Assembly (NCBI RefSeq): GCF_001753675.2 | Contig: NZ_MJUW02000077.1 | Coordinates: 1-45,105 of the forward strand | Reading direction: 5' to 3' | Length of the DNA: 45,105 bases | Origin: Candidatus Brocadia sapporoensis | GTDB taxonomy: Bacteria > Planctomycetota > Brocadiia > Brocadiales > Brocadiaceae | Shown: one piece after another, positions 17,338 to 26,379 of the stretch | Layout of the letters: each line of letters opens with the position of its first letter | Position numbering within the stretch: position 1 is the stretch's first letter | The notes under the pieces: model-generated | What the model saw: only the letters and a program-made list of their open reading frames with translations | Databases searched by the model: none | What the model was told of the DNA's origin: nothing | Program-made: the position numbers and the translations under genes

Positions 17338-17784
17338 TTATACGTGACAACGTGGAGGTTTTTCGGGAGGTGATACCATGATTTCACAGAGGCGAGTCAG
17401 GGTATCGCTGGTAAGAAAACATAAAAATGGTATTTGAGGAATTCCACAACACTCCTCTGGTATGTATTTAAACTCGGCATATATACCAGTAATTACATCA
17501 CTTCCTGATTTACATCTGAGACTGCCTATGAATGATTGAAAACTGTTTTTTTGTTTGTTTACGCCAGATTGAGACATTAACAGATTTCCGTGTGAAGAAC
17601 AACAGCAATGCGCCTTGCAATCAGCCGCAGATTTGCAACCGCATGCATGGTTTTTACAGGGAAACTCATCCGGCTCTATTGATGTATTAAAGGAAATACC
17701 GTTGTTAAACAAGGCAAGGCTGAGAAGAAAGAGGATTTGAATAGAGGCAAGTACCTTATTTACGTTACTTATAGTTGTCCGCAT
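17338..17784 (-). CDS. Cys-rich small exported or membrane-anchored protein
   Basis: A 148-residue protein with an N-terminal hydrophobic segment (about 11-30) that may be a signal peptide or anchor. Next comes a dense cysteine patch at 43-62 (PCKNHACGC, then DCKAHCCC) with two histidines, giving seven cysteines in 20 residues. A second pair, ECC, and further single cysteines follow near the C-terminus. This looks like a soft-metal chelating motif. I do not recognise a named family. It is the first gene of the minus-strand cluster with the His-rich and Met-rich proteins and diverges from the RND efflux operon. Confidence 0.6.
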   Translation of the reverse strand: MRTTISNVNKVLASIQILFLLSLALFNNGISFNTSIEPDEFPCKNHACGCKSAADCKAHCCCSSHGNLLMSQSGVNKQKNSFQSFIGSLRCKSGSDVITGIYAEFKYIPEECCGIPQIPFLCFLTSDTLTRLCEIMVSPPEKPPRCHV

Positions 17785-18420
17785 TTTTCCTCATCCATAG
17801 CATTACCCATAAAATTCAATTATAAACCAGGAAGTTACTTTGGAAAATAGTCGTTTAAAAAGATACCGTAAAAGAACGACATTCGCAAAAGAAATGCCCT
17901 ATACTAAAATAATGTACCACCCCTTACGTAAGGTGTTTCTATTTCTTTAATAAAAAGATTATTATGGATAGACTTTCCTGAAAAAACTTATCCTATCTGA
18001 ATTTCACGGTTGATATATATCATGCAATCCTGGAATAAGTCAAAGAGTTTTTGATTTATCATTGTATAGTGAACGCAGGGTGTCAGTTTGTCGAAGCGGT
18101 ACACATGATTATAGCCAGGTTGATAGACGGCGTGAGAAGGCATGTTGCTGAGTACTATGTTCGGGCAGAAAGTGATTTTTATCTTTGACTTGGGGTATTT
18201 TTTGTGTTGAAAACACCGTGCAAGGGAGGAGGGTATGTCCCCGTCCCGATTTTCGCTATACGAAAATCATTTGCAGAATTTAGACTTTACTGGTATTCTT
18301 ACTAATCCAATTTCATGGTATACAAGGAACATTATTCTAGCACTTTCTGTTAATACATTACTGTACTGTGCTTACGGAAAGGGTAATTTTCTATCACATT
18401 TTTTATTGCTAATGATCACT
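17785..18420. other. Divergent promoter region between metal cluster and RND operon
   Basis: No gene on either strand that I trust. The region must hold the promoters of both divergent units. A perfect 12-bp palindrome CCTTACGTAAGG lies at 17922-17933 and is a candidate operator. An ATG at 18235 with a strong GGAGGAGGG just upstream opens the frame of the adaptor protein 62 codons early (see that entry). No regulator gene is nearby. Confidence 0.4.
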
Positions 18421-19563
18421 ATGAAAAACAAATTCATGTATTTGAGTGTCTGGACAGTTTTATTCATAAGCGCATGTTCATCGGATAAAAAAAGTAGCGT
18501 TAAGCAGGAAAAATTCCCTGTTACCAATCCTATCGTGATGGATATGCCCTATACGCATGATTATGTAGCGCACATACAGTCTTTGCAGCATGTAGAGCTA
18601 AGGACCAGGGTTAAAGGATATATCGAAAAAATTCATGTTGACGAAGGTGATAGCGTAAAAGACGGACAAATCCTTTTTAGTATTAGCCGCAAGGAATATG
18701 AAGTGAATTTATTAAAAACGAAGGCAATGCAGAAAAGTGCCATTGCAGATGCAAAGACTGCTGAACTGGATTTGCAAAATGTAAAAATACTGGTAGAAAA
18801 AAACATTGTCTCAAAAACAGCGCTTGAAATGGCTCAGGCTAAACTGGATGCATTTCGTGCAAAAGTTGATGAAGCGCAATCTCAGGTAACAAGCGCTAAA
18901 TTAAATCTTTCTTACACAGTAATAAAAGCGCCATTTGATGGAATTATTGACAGAATTCCCAATAAGGTTGGAAGTTTAGTCGATGAAGGAACTCTGTTGA
19001 CTACCATTTCAGATAATACAAGGGTATTTGCATATTTCAACGTACCGGAAAAAGAATATTTAGAATTTACCACGATCATGGACTCAGGAAAGGAGAATGA
19101 TGTGGTATTTGTTTTAGCCAATAATCAAATTCATAAGTATAAAGGATGTATTGAAACCGTTGCAGGAAAAATTGACAAAACCACCGGAAACATAGCTTTC
19201 AGGGCTTCTTTTCCTAATCCGGACCTTCTTTTGAAACACGGTTCCAGCGGAGAAGTCAGAATAATAAAGGAAGAAAGAGGCGCCTTGATAATTCCGCAAA
19301 AAGCTACCTTTGAAATTCAGGATAAAATATATGTATTTACGGTGGATTCTGACAATATAGTAAAAATGAGAAGCGTTGTTCCCAAACTCCGTGTTCCCCA
19401 ATTATATGTAATTGAATCCGGGTTATCTTCCAATGATAGAATTGTTTATGAAGGCATTCAGTTGGTGAAAGAGGGAGATAAGATCATTCCTGAAATGGTT
19501 CCTATGAAACAAATTCTGACGGAACAATCAAAATCTCAAACCATGTTTACAGTTCAAAATTAA
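18421..19563 (+). CDS. RND efflux periplasmic adaptor (membrane fusion lipoprotein)
   Basis: The periplasmic adaptor links the inner-membrane pump to the outer-membrane channel. From ATG 18421 the protein begins MKNKFMYLSVWTVLF with lipobox ISAC, so it is a lipoprotein as in AcrA/MexA. The lipoyl-like half (VELRTRVKGYIEKIHVDEGDSV), a coiled-coil hairpin (about 85-150) and the second half-motif KAPFDGIIDRIPNKVGSLV follow. An upstream in-frame ATG at 18235 has a better ribosome binding site but adds 62 residues before the lipobox, which is not credible for export. The pump gene follows by 10 bp. Confidence 0.88.
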   Translation: MKNKFMYLSVWTVLFISACSSDKKSSVKQEKFPVTNPIVMDMPYTHDYVAHIQSLQHVELRTRVKGYIEKIHVDEGDSVKDGQILFSISRKEYEVNLLKTKAMQKSAIADAKTAELDLQNVKILVEKNIVSKTALEMAQAKLDAFRAKVDEAQSQVTSAKLNLSYTVIKAPFDGIIDRIPNKVGSLVDEGTLLTTISDNTRVFAYFNVPEKEYLEFTTIMDSGKENDVVFVLANNQIHKYKGCIETVAGKIDKTTGNIAFRASFPNPDLLLKHGSSGEVRIIKEERGALIIPQKATFEIQDKIYVFTVDSDNIVKMRSVVPKLRVPQLYVIESGLSSNDRIVYEGIQLVKEGDKIIPEMVPMKQILTEQSKSQTMFTVQN

Positions 19564-19573
19564 AAAAAACATA

Positions 19574-22500
19574 ATGAGCTCTAAATTTATCCATAGACCT
19601 ATTTTATCCATAGTCCTGTCTTTAATCATCACCTTGTTAGGGGTGTTGTCTTTAGCCAAATTACCAAAGGAGCAATTTCCCAGTATAGCCCCGCCAGTGG
19701 TAAATGTTTCTGTTAAGTTTACTGGCGCCAATGCAGAAACTGTAACAAAAGCCGTTATTGTGCCTTTGGAACGTGCTATCAATGGTGTCCCGGGAATGAA
19801 ATATATGTCGTCGTTGGCGGGAAATGATGGTATGGGAATAGTGCAAATCATTTTTAAAGTGGGTACCGATCCCGACATAGCCGCAGTTAATGTTCAAAAC
19901 AGAGTAGGTACCGTAGTGGACGAACTCCCTGCGGAGGTAATAAAAAACGGGGTAAAAATTGCCAAGGAAGAGAGATCTATGCTGATGTATTTAGATATCT
20001 TCAGCATTAATAACGCGTTAGAGGAAGAATTCCTGTACAATTTTACGGATATTAACATACTGCCGGAATTAAAAAGAATTAATGGCGTTAGTTATGCAGC
20101 TATATTGGGAGCCAAGGAATACGCAATGCGTATCTGGTTAAAACCCGATAAAATGCTTGCCTACAATATTTCAACAAATGATGTACTGAACGCATTACGA
20201 GAACAAAATGTAGAAGCTGCACCGGGTACTGTTGGAGAAAGTTCGGACAAATCAGCACAAGCATTACAATACGTGATAAAATACACGGGAAGATACAACA
20301 CCGAAGAACAGTATGAAAATATACCGGTAAAATCGAACTCTGACGGAGCTATACTTCGCATAAAAGATATCGCTGACGTGGAGTTTAGCGCAGTTTATTT
20401 TGGTGTAGAGTCTAGACTAAATGGCAGACCTACAGCTTCAATTATGCTGAAGCAGTTGCCAGGCTCTAATGCCAGCGAGGTAATCAGTGAAGTGAAAAGT
20501 CGAATGGCTGAAATTAAAGAATCCTCATTCGTTGAAGGTATGGATTATGCGATCAGTTATGATATCTCGCGTTTTTTGGATGCTTCTGTTCATAAGGTAT
20601 TAAAAACCCTCATTGAAGCGTTTTTACTTGTATCATTCGTGATATTTATTTTTCTGCAGGATTGGCGTTCAACACTCATTCCCGCTATTGCTGTACCGGT
20701 TTCCTTGATTGGCACCCTCTTTTTCATGCAGATATTAGGCTTCTCTTTAAACCTGATTACCCTTTTTGCATTAGTTCTTGCTATAGGTATTGTGGTAGAT
20801 AACGCCATAGTAGTGGTGGAGGCGGTGCATGCAAAAATGGAGCACTCGAATATTGGAGCAAAGGAAGCTACCGAACAAGCAATGAAGGAAATAAGTGGCG
20901 CCATCATTGCAATTACCCTGGTAATGTCTGCAGTTTTTGTTCCAACCTCTTTTATGACAGGTCCTGTTGGCGTTTTTTATAAACAGTTCTCCATCACCAT
21001 AGCCATATCGATTGTTCTTTCAGGTATTGGTGCGTTAACGCTTACTCCGGCGCTCTGTGCCTTGTTTTTAAAAAATACACACGCCGGGCATAAAAAGAAA
21101 AATATTTTAGATCGTTTTTTTACAGGCTTTAATAATTGGTATGGAAATCTTTCTGCAAAGTATCAAAAGCTGCTCGGCCTCATTGTAAACCGCAAGGTCA
21201 TCACATTCTCAATCCTGTTACTTTTTTGCGCAGGAACGGGTATTTTCGGGAAACTCCTGCCTTCAGGGTTTATTCCCAACGAAGACCAGGGGACATTCTA
21301 CGCCAGTATCGCTACTCCTCCCGGCTCAACATTAGAAAGAACTAAAGAAGTAGTAAATGAAGTGCAAAAAGTATGCGAAGAGATAGAAACTATAGCGTCC
21401 GTTTCTTCCTTGGCAGGAATAAATATTTTGTCCGATGGAACGGGCGCTACTTACGGCACTTGTCTAATTAACTTAAAAGATTGGGACGACCGGAAGGAAT
21501 CGGTCAATGACATCATTGAACACGTTGCCGAAAAAACGAAGCACATTAAAGATGCAAAAATTGAATTCTTCCCTCCGCCAGCCGTGCCGGGCTATGGGAA
21601 TGCCAGTGGTTTTGAATTGAGATTATTGGATAGGACAGGCGTCGGTGATTTTAAAAAAATGGAAACGGTGGTCAATCAATTCGTTAAAGATTTAAAAGAC
21701 CGGCCTGAGATAGCAAGGGCTTTTACTATTTTTGATGCAAGCTACCCGCAATATATGATTCATGTTGATACTGATAAGGCTGCTCAAAAAGGAGTAACAG
21801 TTAATAATGCGATGAGCACATTACAAACCTTATTAGGAAGTGAGTATGCTACAAACTTCATTCGTTTTGGTCAAATGTACAAGGTTATGGTACAAGCATT
21901 ACCAGAATACCGGGCTAAGCCGGATGATATTCTTAAGTTGTATGTGGAAAACGATGAAAATAAAATGGTGCCCTTATCTGCGTTCATAACTATGGAACGC
22001 ATATATGGGATGGATCAGATTACCCGTTACAATATGTATCAATCTGCTGAGTTGAACGGTGAAGCGGCCAGCGGATACAGCAGTGGGAGCGCTATCGCAG
22101 CCATTCAGGAAGTAGCCAAAGAAAGACTACCGAAAGGTTACAGCATAGATTGGGCGGGTATGACCCGTGATGAAATCCTGGCTGGCAATGAAGCAATATC
22201 TATTTTTATTATCTGCTTGGTATTTGTGTATCTGTTGTTATCTGCGCAGTATGAAAGTTTTCTCCTGCCCATGCCCGTTATTCTTTCTTTGCCAACCGGA
22301 ATTTTCGGGGCATTTTTACTTCTGATGCTGATGGGTTTAGAAAACAATGTGTATGCGCAGGTAGCTATGATTATGCTTATCGGCTTACTGGGGAAAAACG
22401 CCATTCTGATTGTTGAGTTTGCTTCCTTAAAACACCGGGAAGGGCGAACACCCATGCAAGCCGCCATTGAAGGGGCAACCGTGAGGTTACGGCCGATTCT

Positions 22501-22729
22501 CATGACCTCTTTTGCTTTTATTGCCGGATTGATTCCATTAATGCTTGCATCCGGTGCCGGCGCTGTCGGTAACAGAACAATTGGCGCAGCGGCCGCAGGG
22601 GGCATGCTATTCGGAACTATATTTGGAGTAATTATTATTCCGGGACTGTATGTTGTTTTTGCAACTCTTGCAGAACTGTTTTCGAAGAAAAAGATCAAAG
22701 AGGAAATAGCATTAACCGAGGCAATATAA
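19574..22729 (+). CDS. RND efflux pump, inner-membrane HAE1-type transporter
   Basis: A 1051-residue proton-driven pump of the AcrB/MexB class with the duplicated 6-TM plus periplasmic-loop plan. Family marks include FIHRPILSIVLSLIITLLG at the N-terminus, GFIPNEDQGTFYASI in the middle, and the proton-relay lysine K941 in LLGKNAILIVEF. In TM4 the usual aspartate pair DD appears as D409-N410 (GIVVDNAIVVVEA), so one relay aspartate is replaced. The HAE1 type exports drugs, solvents or lipids rather than metal ions, so the neighbouring metal cluster does not by itself make this a metal pump. Confidence 0.92.
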   Translation: MSSKFIHRPILSIVLSLIITLLGVLSLAKLPKEQFPSIAPPVVNVSVKFTGANAETVTKAVIVPLERAINGVPGMKYMSSLAGNDGMGIVQIIFKVGTDPDIAAVNVQNRVGTVVDELPAEVIKNGVKIAKEERSMLMYLDIFSINNALEEEFLYNFTDINILPELKRINGVSYAAILGAKEYAMRIWLKPDKMLAYNISTNDVLNALREQNVEAAPGTVGESSDKSAQALQYVIKYTGRYNTEEQYENIPVKSNSDGAILRIKDIADVEFSAVYFGVESRLNGRPTASIMLKQLPGSNASEVISEVKSRMAEIKESSFVEGMDYAISYDISRFLDASVHKVLKTLIEAFLLVSFVIFIFLQDWRSTLIPAIAVPVSLIGTLFFMQILGFSLNLITLFALVLAIGIVVDNAIVVVEAVHAKMEHSNIGAKEATEQAMKEISGAIIAITLVMSAVFVPTSFMTGPVGVFYKQFSITIAISIVLSGIGALTLTPALCALFLKNTHAGHKKKNILDRFFTGFNNWYGNLSAKYQKLLGLIVNRKVITFSILLLFCAGTGIFGKLLPSGFIPNEDQGTFYASIATPPGSTLERTKEVVNEVQKVCEEIETIASVSSLAGINILSDGTGATYGTCLINLKDWDDRKESVNDIIEHVAEKTKHIKDAKIEFFPPPAVPGYGNASGFELRLLDRTGVGDFKKMETVVNQFVKDLKDRPEIARAFTIFDASYPQYMIHVDTDKAAQKGVTVNNAMSTLQTLLGSEYATNFIRFGQMYKVMVQALPEYRAKPDDILKLYVENDENKMVPLSAFITMERIYGMDQITRYNMYQSAELNGEAASGYSSGSAIAAIQEVAKERLPKGYSIDWAGMTRDEILAGNEAISIFIICLVFVYLLLSAQYESFLLPMPVILSLPTGIFGAFLLLMLMGLENNVYAQVAMIMLIGLLGKNAILIVEFASLKHREGRTPMQAAIEGATVRLRPILMTSFAFIAGLIPLMLASGAGAVGNRTIGAAAAGGMLFGTIFGVIIIPGLYVVFATLAELFSKKKIKEEIALTEAI

Positions 22730-22733
22730 ATCA

Positions 22734-24266
22734 ATGAAGAAATCTGACCTGAATGAATCGGAAAAGACTAGGCTGGAAAGATACGCTTTGATATTGCAAA
22801 AAATATTTTTGCTGGAAATGTTAAAATGTTTTTTGCAGGATGCTAAAAACATACCAGCTTTTGGATTCGTGGCTGCATGCTTGCTTGTGGCAGGTTGTCA
22901 GACAACGAGAAATATTGAGAATGATGTCACAAAACAAATACCGGAAACGTTTGCACACACGAAGGATTCCGTAAATTCTGCAACAATTGTCTGGCGACAA
23001 TTTTTCTCGGATACTACATTAATTGATCTGATCGATATAGCTTTTAAAAACAACCTGGACGTATTGATGACCTTGCAAAAAATTGAAATTGCACGGGCTG
23101 ACCTGCGATTACGTAAAGGGGCTTTGTTTCCTGAAATTTCCGGTGGTGGCTCCGTTTCTCAAAGAAGATTCGGACGTTACACTATGGATGGAGCGGGAAA
23201 CAGGACAACGGATATTACCCCCGGACACACAGTACCCACCGATCTTCCTGATTATCATATCGGTTTACAAACTACATGGGAAATGGATATTTGGGGTAAA
23301 CTCCGCGGCAAGAAGGAAGCTGCATTTGCTCGTTACCTTGGCAGCATCGAAGGAAAAAATCTCGTACTTACTAACTTAATTTCGGAGATAGCGATTACCT
23401 ATTACGAGTTGTTGAGTTTAGACACGGAATTGGAAATTATCGGAGAAACCATCAAGCTGCAGGAAGATGCGATTTCCATCGTTACCACTCAAAAACAAGT
23501 TGCCACAGCTAATGAGTTGGCTGTGCAGCAGTTTGAAGCGCAATTGTTACATTCAAGGGCATTGGAAGTTGAAGTTCTTCAAAGAATTACCGTGAGTGAA
23601 AACAGAATAAATTATTTATTGAGTAGGTTTCCACAACCGGTCAATCGTAAAAAATCAATTCTCACTAAAGAAATTCCTGCTCAGGTAATGATCGGTATTC
23701 CATCCGATTTGTTAGAAAACAGGCCTGATATAAAACAAGCTGAGTATGAGTTGATGGCCACGAAAGCAGATGTAAAATCAGCAAAGAAGGCATTCTATCC
23801 TTCTTTCAACATTACGGGGGCAATGGGATTCCAGGCTTTTAATCCCTCTTTTTTATTTCGATCACCTGAATCAATTGCGTACACAGCAATAGGTAGTTTA
23901 ACTTTTCCATTAATTAACCGGAGCGCGATTCAGGCACAATTTAAAACTGCACAAGCGAAACAGATAGAGGCATTGTACAATTATCAAAAAACCATTATCC
24001 ATGGTTTTATTGAAGTATATAATGAAATGAATAATATTAAGAATCTGGAACGGGCATACAAACTTATAACCAAAAAAGTGGCTGCGTTAACTCAATCTAT
24101 AGAAATATCGTTGGAACTGTTCAAAACCGGCAGGGCAAATTATTTAGAGGTATTAATAGCACAACAAAATGCCCTCCAATCGAAATTAGAATTAGTAAAC
24201 ACCAAACAACAACAATTTAATGCCGGTATAAATATTTATAAGGCACTTGGTGGCGGTTGGAGATAG
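22734..24266 (+). CDS. TolC-family outer-membrane efflux lipoprotein (NodT type)
   Basis: The outer-membrane channel of the tripartite pump. It has two repeated TolC-type halves with VWRQFFSDTTLIDLIDIAFKNNLD near the start and ENRPDIKQAEYELMATKADV in the second half, then a long alpha-barrel helix. A lipobox LLVAGC lies at about residue 55 from ATG 22734. An in-frame ATG at 22818 would place the lipobox at residue 27, a more usual signal length, so the true start may be 22818. It begins 4 bp after the pump stop, so the three genes form one operon. Confidence 0.88.
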   Translation: MKKSDLNESEKTRLERYALILQKIFLLEMLKCFLQDAKNIPAFGFVAACLLVAGCQTTRNIENDVTKQIPETFAHTKDSVNSATIVWRQFFSDTTLIDLIDIAFKNNLDVLMTLQKIEIARADLRLRKGALFPEISGGGSVSQRRFGRYTMDGAGNRTTDITPGHTVPTDLPDYHIGLQTTWEMDIWGKLRGKKEAAFARYLGSIEGKNLVLTNLISEIAITYYELLSLDTELEIIGETIKLQEDAISIVTTQKQVATANELAVQQFEAQLLHSRALEVEVLQRITVSENRINYLLSRFPQPVNRKKSILTKEIPAQVMIGIPSDLLENRPDIKQAEYELMATKADVKSAKKAFYPSFNITGAMGFQAFNPSFLFRSPESIAYTAIGSLTFPLINRSAIQAQFKTAQAKQIEALYNYQKTIIHGFIEVYNEMNNIKNLERAYKLITKKVAALTQSIEISLELFKTGRANYLEVLIAQQNALQSKLELVNTKQQQFNAGINIYKALGGGWR

Positions 24267-24453
24267 ACGAAAGAAAAGTATTTAGCGGGCGTAAGATTGC
24301 CCAAATGCTTATCAGAAAAAGGAGTTTTTACCAAACGCACATTTCTTTGTATTACATTCCATTGTTTAGCCGATAAGCCGTTCGCAAATGGATGACTTTT
24401 CTCTGCAAATTCTAACGGGTAAGGACATTGCTGACCCTGTCCATGACGGTCAG

Positions 24454-24589
24454 CACTTTCTTTTGCATATTATCCGTGATAATTCACAAAACACGCTGAT
24501 TGCAAAAGAAAGTGTGGCGTTGGCCTTCACAATGGCACAACCTGAACATAACATTCACAAAACACGCTGATTGCAAAAGAAAGTGTGGC
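24454..24589. repeat. Inverted repeat with one arm duplicated in tandem
   Basis: CACTTTCTTTTGCA (24454-24467) pairs with TGCAAAAGAAAGTG at 24501-24514. A 37-bp block containing that right arm (starting ATTCACAAAACACGC) is repeated exactly at 24482-24518 and 24553-24589. A smaller inverted repeat, GCTGACC/GGTCAGC, precedes it at 24430-24454. It sits between two convergent genes, so the hairpin could end both transcripts. The open frame at 24388-24570 runs through these repeats and is not a credible gene. Confidence 0.6.
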
Positions 24590-24610
24590 TATTACCAAAA
24601 TAATTGATTC

Positions 24611-25651
24611 TTACCATCCAAGCACATAGGCAAAAATCAGTGGTGCAACAATGGTAGCGTCCGATTCAATGATAAATTTTGGGGACTCCTTGCCAAGCTT
24701 GCCCCAGGTAATTTTTTCATTCGGCACTGCACCAGAATATGAACCATAGCTTGTCGTTGAATCACTAATTTGACAAAAGTATGACCAAAGTGGAACTTCA
24801 GGGCGTCTCAGGTCTTGGTGGAGCATCGGTACGACACAAATAGGAAAATCTCCGGCAATGCCGCCGCCGATTTGAAAAAAGCCCAGTCCATCCGGAGCGA
24901 TTTGTGTGTACCATTCCGCCAATAAAATCATATATTCAATTCCGGTTTTTACTGTGTGGATGTTTTTAACCTCGCCGGAAATGCAATGTGCGGCGTACAT
25001 GTTGCCTAGCGTTGAATCCTCCCAGCCAGGAACAAAAATTGGCAGATTTCGTATCGCAGCTTCCATAAGCCAACTATCTTTTGGATCAATCTGATAGTGT
25101 TCCTTGAGTTTACCACTTAAAAGAATTTTGAACATAAACTCATGAGGGAAAAATCGTTCACCCCGATTATCAGACGCAATCCATTCTTCAAGGACTGCGT
25201 TTTCAATGCGTCTTAATGCCTCTGCTTCCGGGATGCAGGTGTCGGTTACACGATTCAGGTGTCGCTTACATAAGCTTTCTTCATCAGCAGGAGTCAACTC
25301 CCGATAGTTTGGGATACGTACGTAATGGTCATGTGCTACAAGATTAAAGACGTCTTCTTCCAGATTTGCACCCGTACAGCAGATACCGTGAACCTTATCC
25401 TGGCGAATCATCTCTGCAAGGGATAGTCCGAGTTCTGCGGTGCTCATTGCGCCTCCCATTGTCAAAAACATCTTTCCGCCGTTTTCAAGGTGCTGCGTAT
25501 AAGCCCTGGCTGCATCAATCATAACAGCAGCGTTAAAATGCCGGTAATGATGGCTTATAAATTGAGAAATGGGGCTATGAGTCATTTTATATTTTTTTTC
25601 ATGCGACTCCGCTGTCTTTGCAAAATCCAACCTATTAAAATCTTTTATCAT
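24611..25651 (-). CDS. Deoxyhypusine-synthase-family protein
   Basis: A 346-residue member of the deoxyhypusine synthase fold, NAD-dependent enzymes that move an aminobutyl group from spermidine to an acceptor. Landmarks: MFLTMGGAMSTAELG, GICCTGANLEEDVFN, a GGGIAGDFPI nucleotide-binding loop, DSTTSYGSYSGAVPNEKITWGK with the family's catalytic lysine at K318, then ESDATIVAPLIFAYVLG. Bacteria lack eIF5A, and several bacterial homologues make homospermidine instead, so a polyamine role is likely but the product is uncertain. The start ATG 25651 has AAGGAG 8 nt upstream. The methyltransferase gene (25699-26379) lies 47 bp upstream on the same strand. Confidence 0.88.
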   Translation of the reverse strand: MIKDFNRLDFAKTAESHEKKYKMTHSPISQFISHHYRHFNAAVMIDAARAYTQHLENGGKMFLTMGGAMSTAELGLSLAEMIRQDKVHGICCTGANLEEDVFNLVAHDHYVRIPNYRELTPADEESLCKRHLNRVTDTCIPEAEALRRIENAVLEEWIASDNRGERFFPHEFMFKILLSGKLKEHYQIDPKDSWLMEAAIRNLPIFVPGWEDSTLGNMYAAHCISGEVKNIHTVKTGIEYMILLAEWYTQIAPDGLGFFQIGGGIAGDFPICVVPMLHQDLRRPEVPLWSYFCQISDSTTSYGSYSGAVPNEKITWGKLGKESPKFIIESDATIVAPLIFAYVLGW

Positions 25652-25698
25652 TATGTTCTCCTTTTATTTATCAAATGCTATGTTGCACTTTTAAAATA

Positions 25699-26379
25699 TT
25701 AGTAATGCGGCTTGCTTGCCGTCATTAAATACGATGTTTGAAAATCCTGCAGTTCTAGAGGGATAAAGTTACTTTCAAGAAAAAGCCGTTTCATTTCTTC
25801 GGCACAGGGAGAAGTATCGTTTGCTACAGCCCCGCCAATTTTTTTATGCAGATCATTGAGTTCCTTGCTACCCAAAAGATTGCATATCACTAAAATACCA
25901 GATGGTTTCAGCAATCGGTGAAATTCACTGAGCGCAACCATTTTGTTGTCAATGTGTGGAAAGGTACAAAAACATATTATCCTGTCTATACTTTCCGAGC
26001 TCAGCGGTATTTGTGCAATATCTGCCTTAATAAAAGAAATATTTTCATTATGGTATTTTTGTTTTGCTATACGAAGCATTTCTTGTGAAAAATCTATTCC
26101 ATATACATAGCCATTTTTACCAACGTTAGTGTATAAAAATGGAATGAGACGTCCGGTACCACAACCTGCGTCAAGCACGGTCTCTCCCTCTTTTAGTCCA
26201 AAATAATCAATAACTTCACTTATCTGTGAAAGCTCTTTGGCATTGGTGGACGACTTCTCCCAATTGTTTGCTGCATTGTCAAAGAATATCTCCTTTTCTG
26301 ATTTCTCAGCATATACAGGAATTGAAAATAGACATATCTGTAAAAATACAAATGTGAAAATATAAAACGTTTTTTTCAT
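25699..26379 (-). CDS. Class I SAM-dependent methyltransferase with N-terminal signal peptide
   Basis: The core is an ordinary UbiE-like methyltransferase: VLDAGCGTGRL (68-78) as motif I, VYGIDFSQEML as motif II, then FIKADIAQIPL and a late EFHRLLKPSGILVI. The odd part is the N-terminus: MKKTFYIFTFVFLQICLFSIPVYA is a textbook signal peptide with a VYA-E cleavage site at 24. Such enzymes need cytoplasmic SAM, so either the segment is an uncleaved membrane anchor with the enzyme facing in, or the start is wrong. An internal start is possible but none has a good ribosome binding site. The substrate is unknown. The deoxyhypusine-synthase-like gene follows it. Confidence 0.8.
   Translation of the reverse strand: MKKTFYIFTFVFLQICLFSIPVYAEKSEKEIFFDNAANNWEKSSTNAKELSQISEVIDYFGLKEGETVLDAGCGTGRLIPFLYTNVGKNGYVYGIDFSQEMLRIAKQKYHNENISFIKADIAQIPLSSESIDRIICFCTFPHIDNKMVALSEFHRLLKPSGILVICNLLGSKELNDLHKKIGGAVANDTSPCAEEMKRLFLESNFIPLELQDFQTSYLMTASKPHY

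Noticed and set aside
18235-18420. N-terminal extension of the efflux adaptor from ATG 18235
   Set aside because: It has a strong ribosome binding site but places the lipobox about 80 residues in, which would block lipoprotein export. The ATG at 18421 gives a normal lipoprotein signal.
24388-24570. 60-codon plus-strand frame after the efflux operon
   Set aside because: It is made of the inverted and direct repeats at 24430-24589 and has no upstream ribosome binding site.
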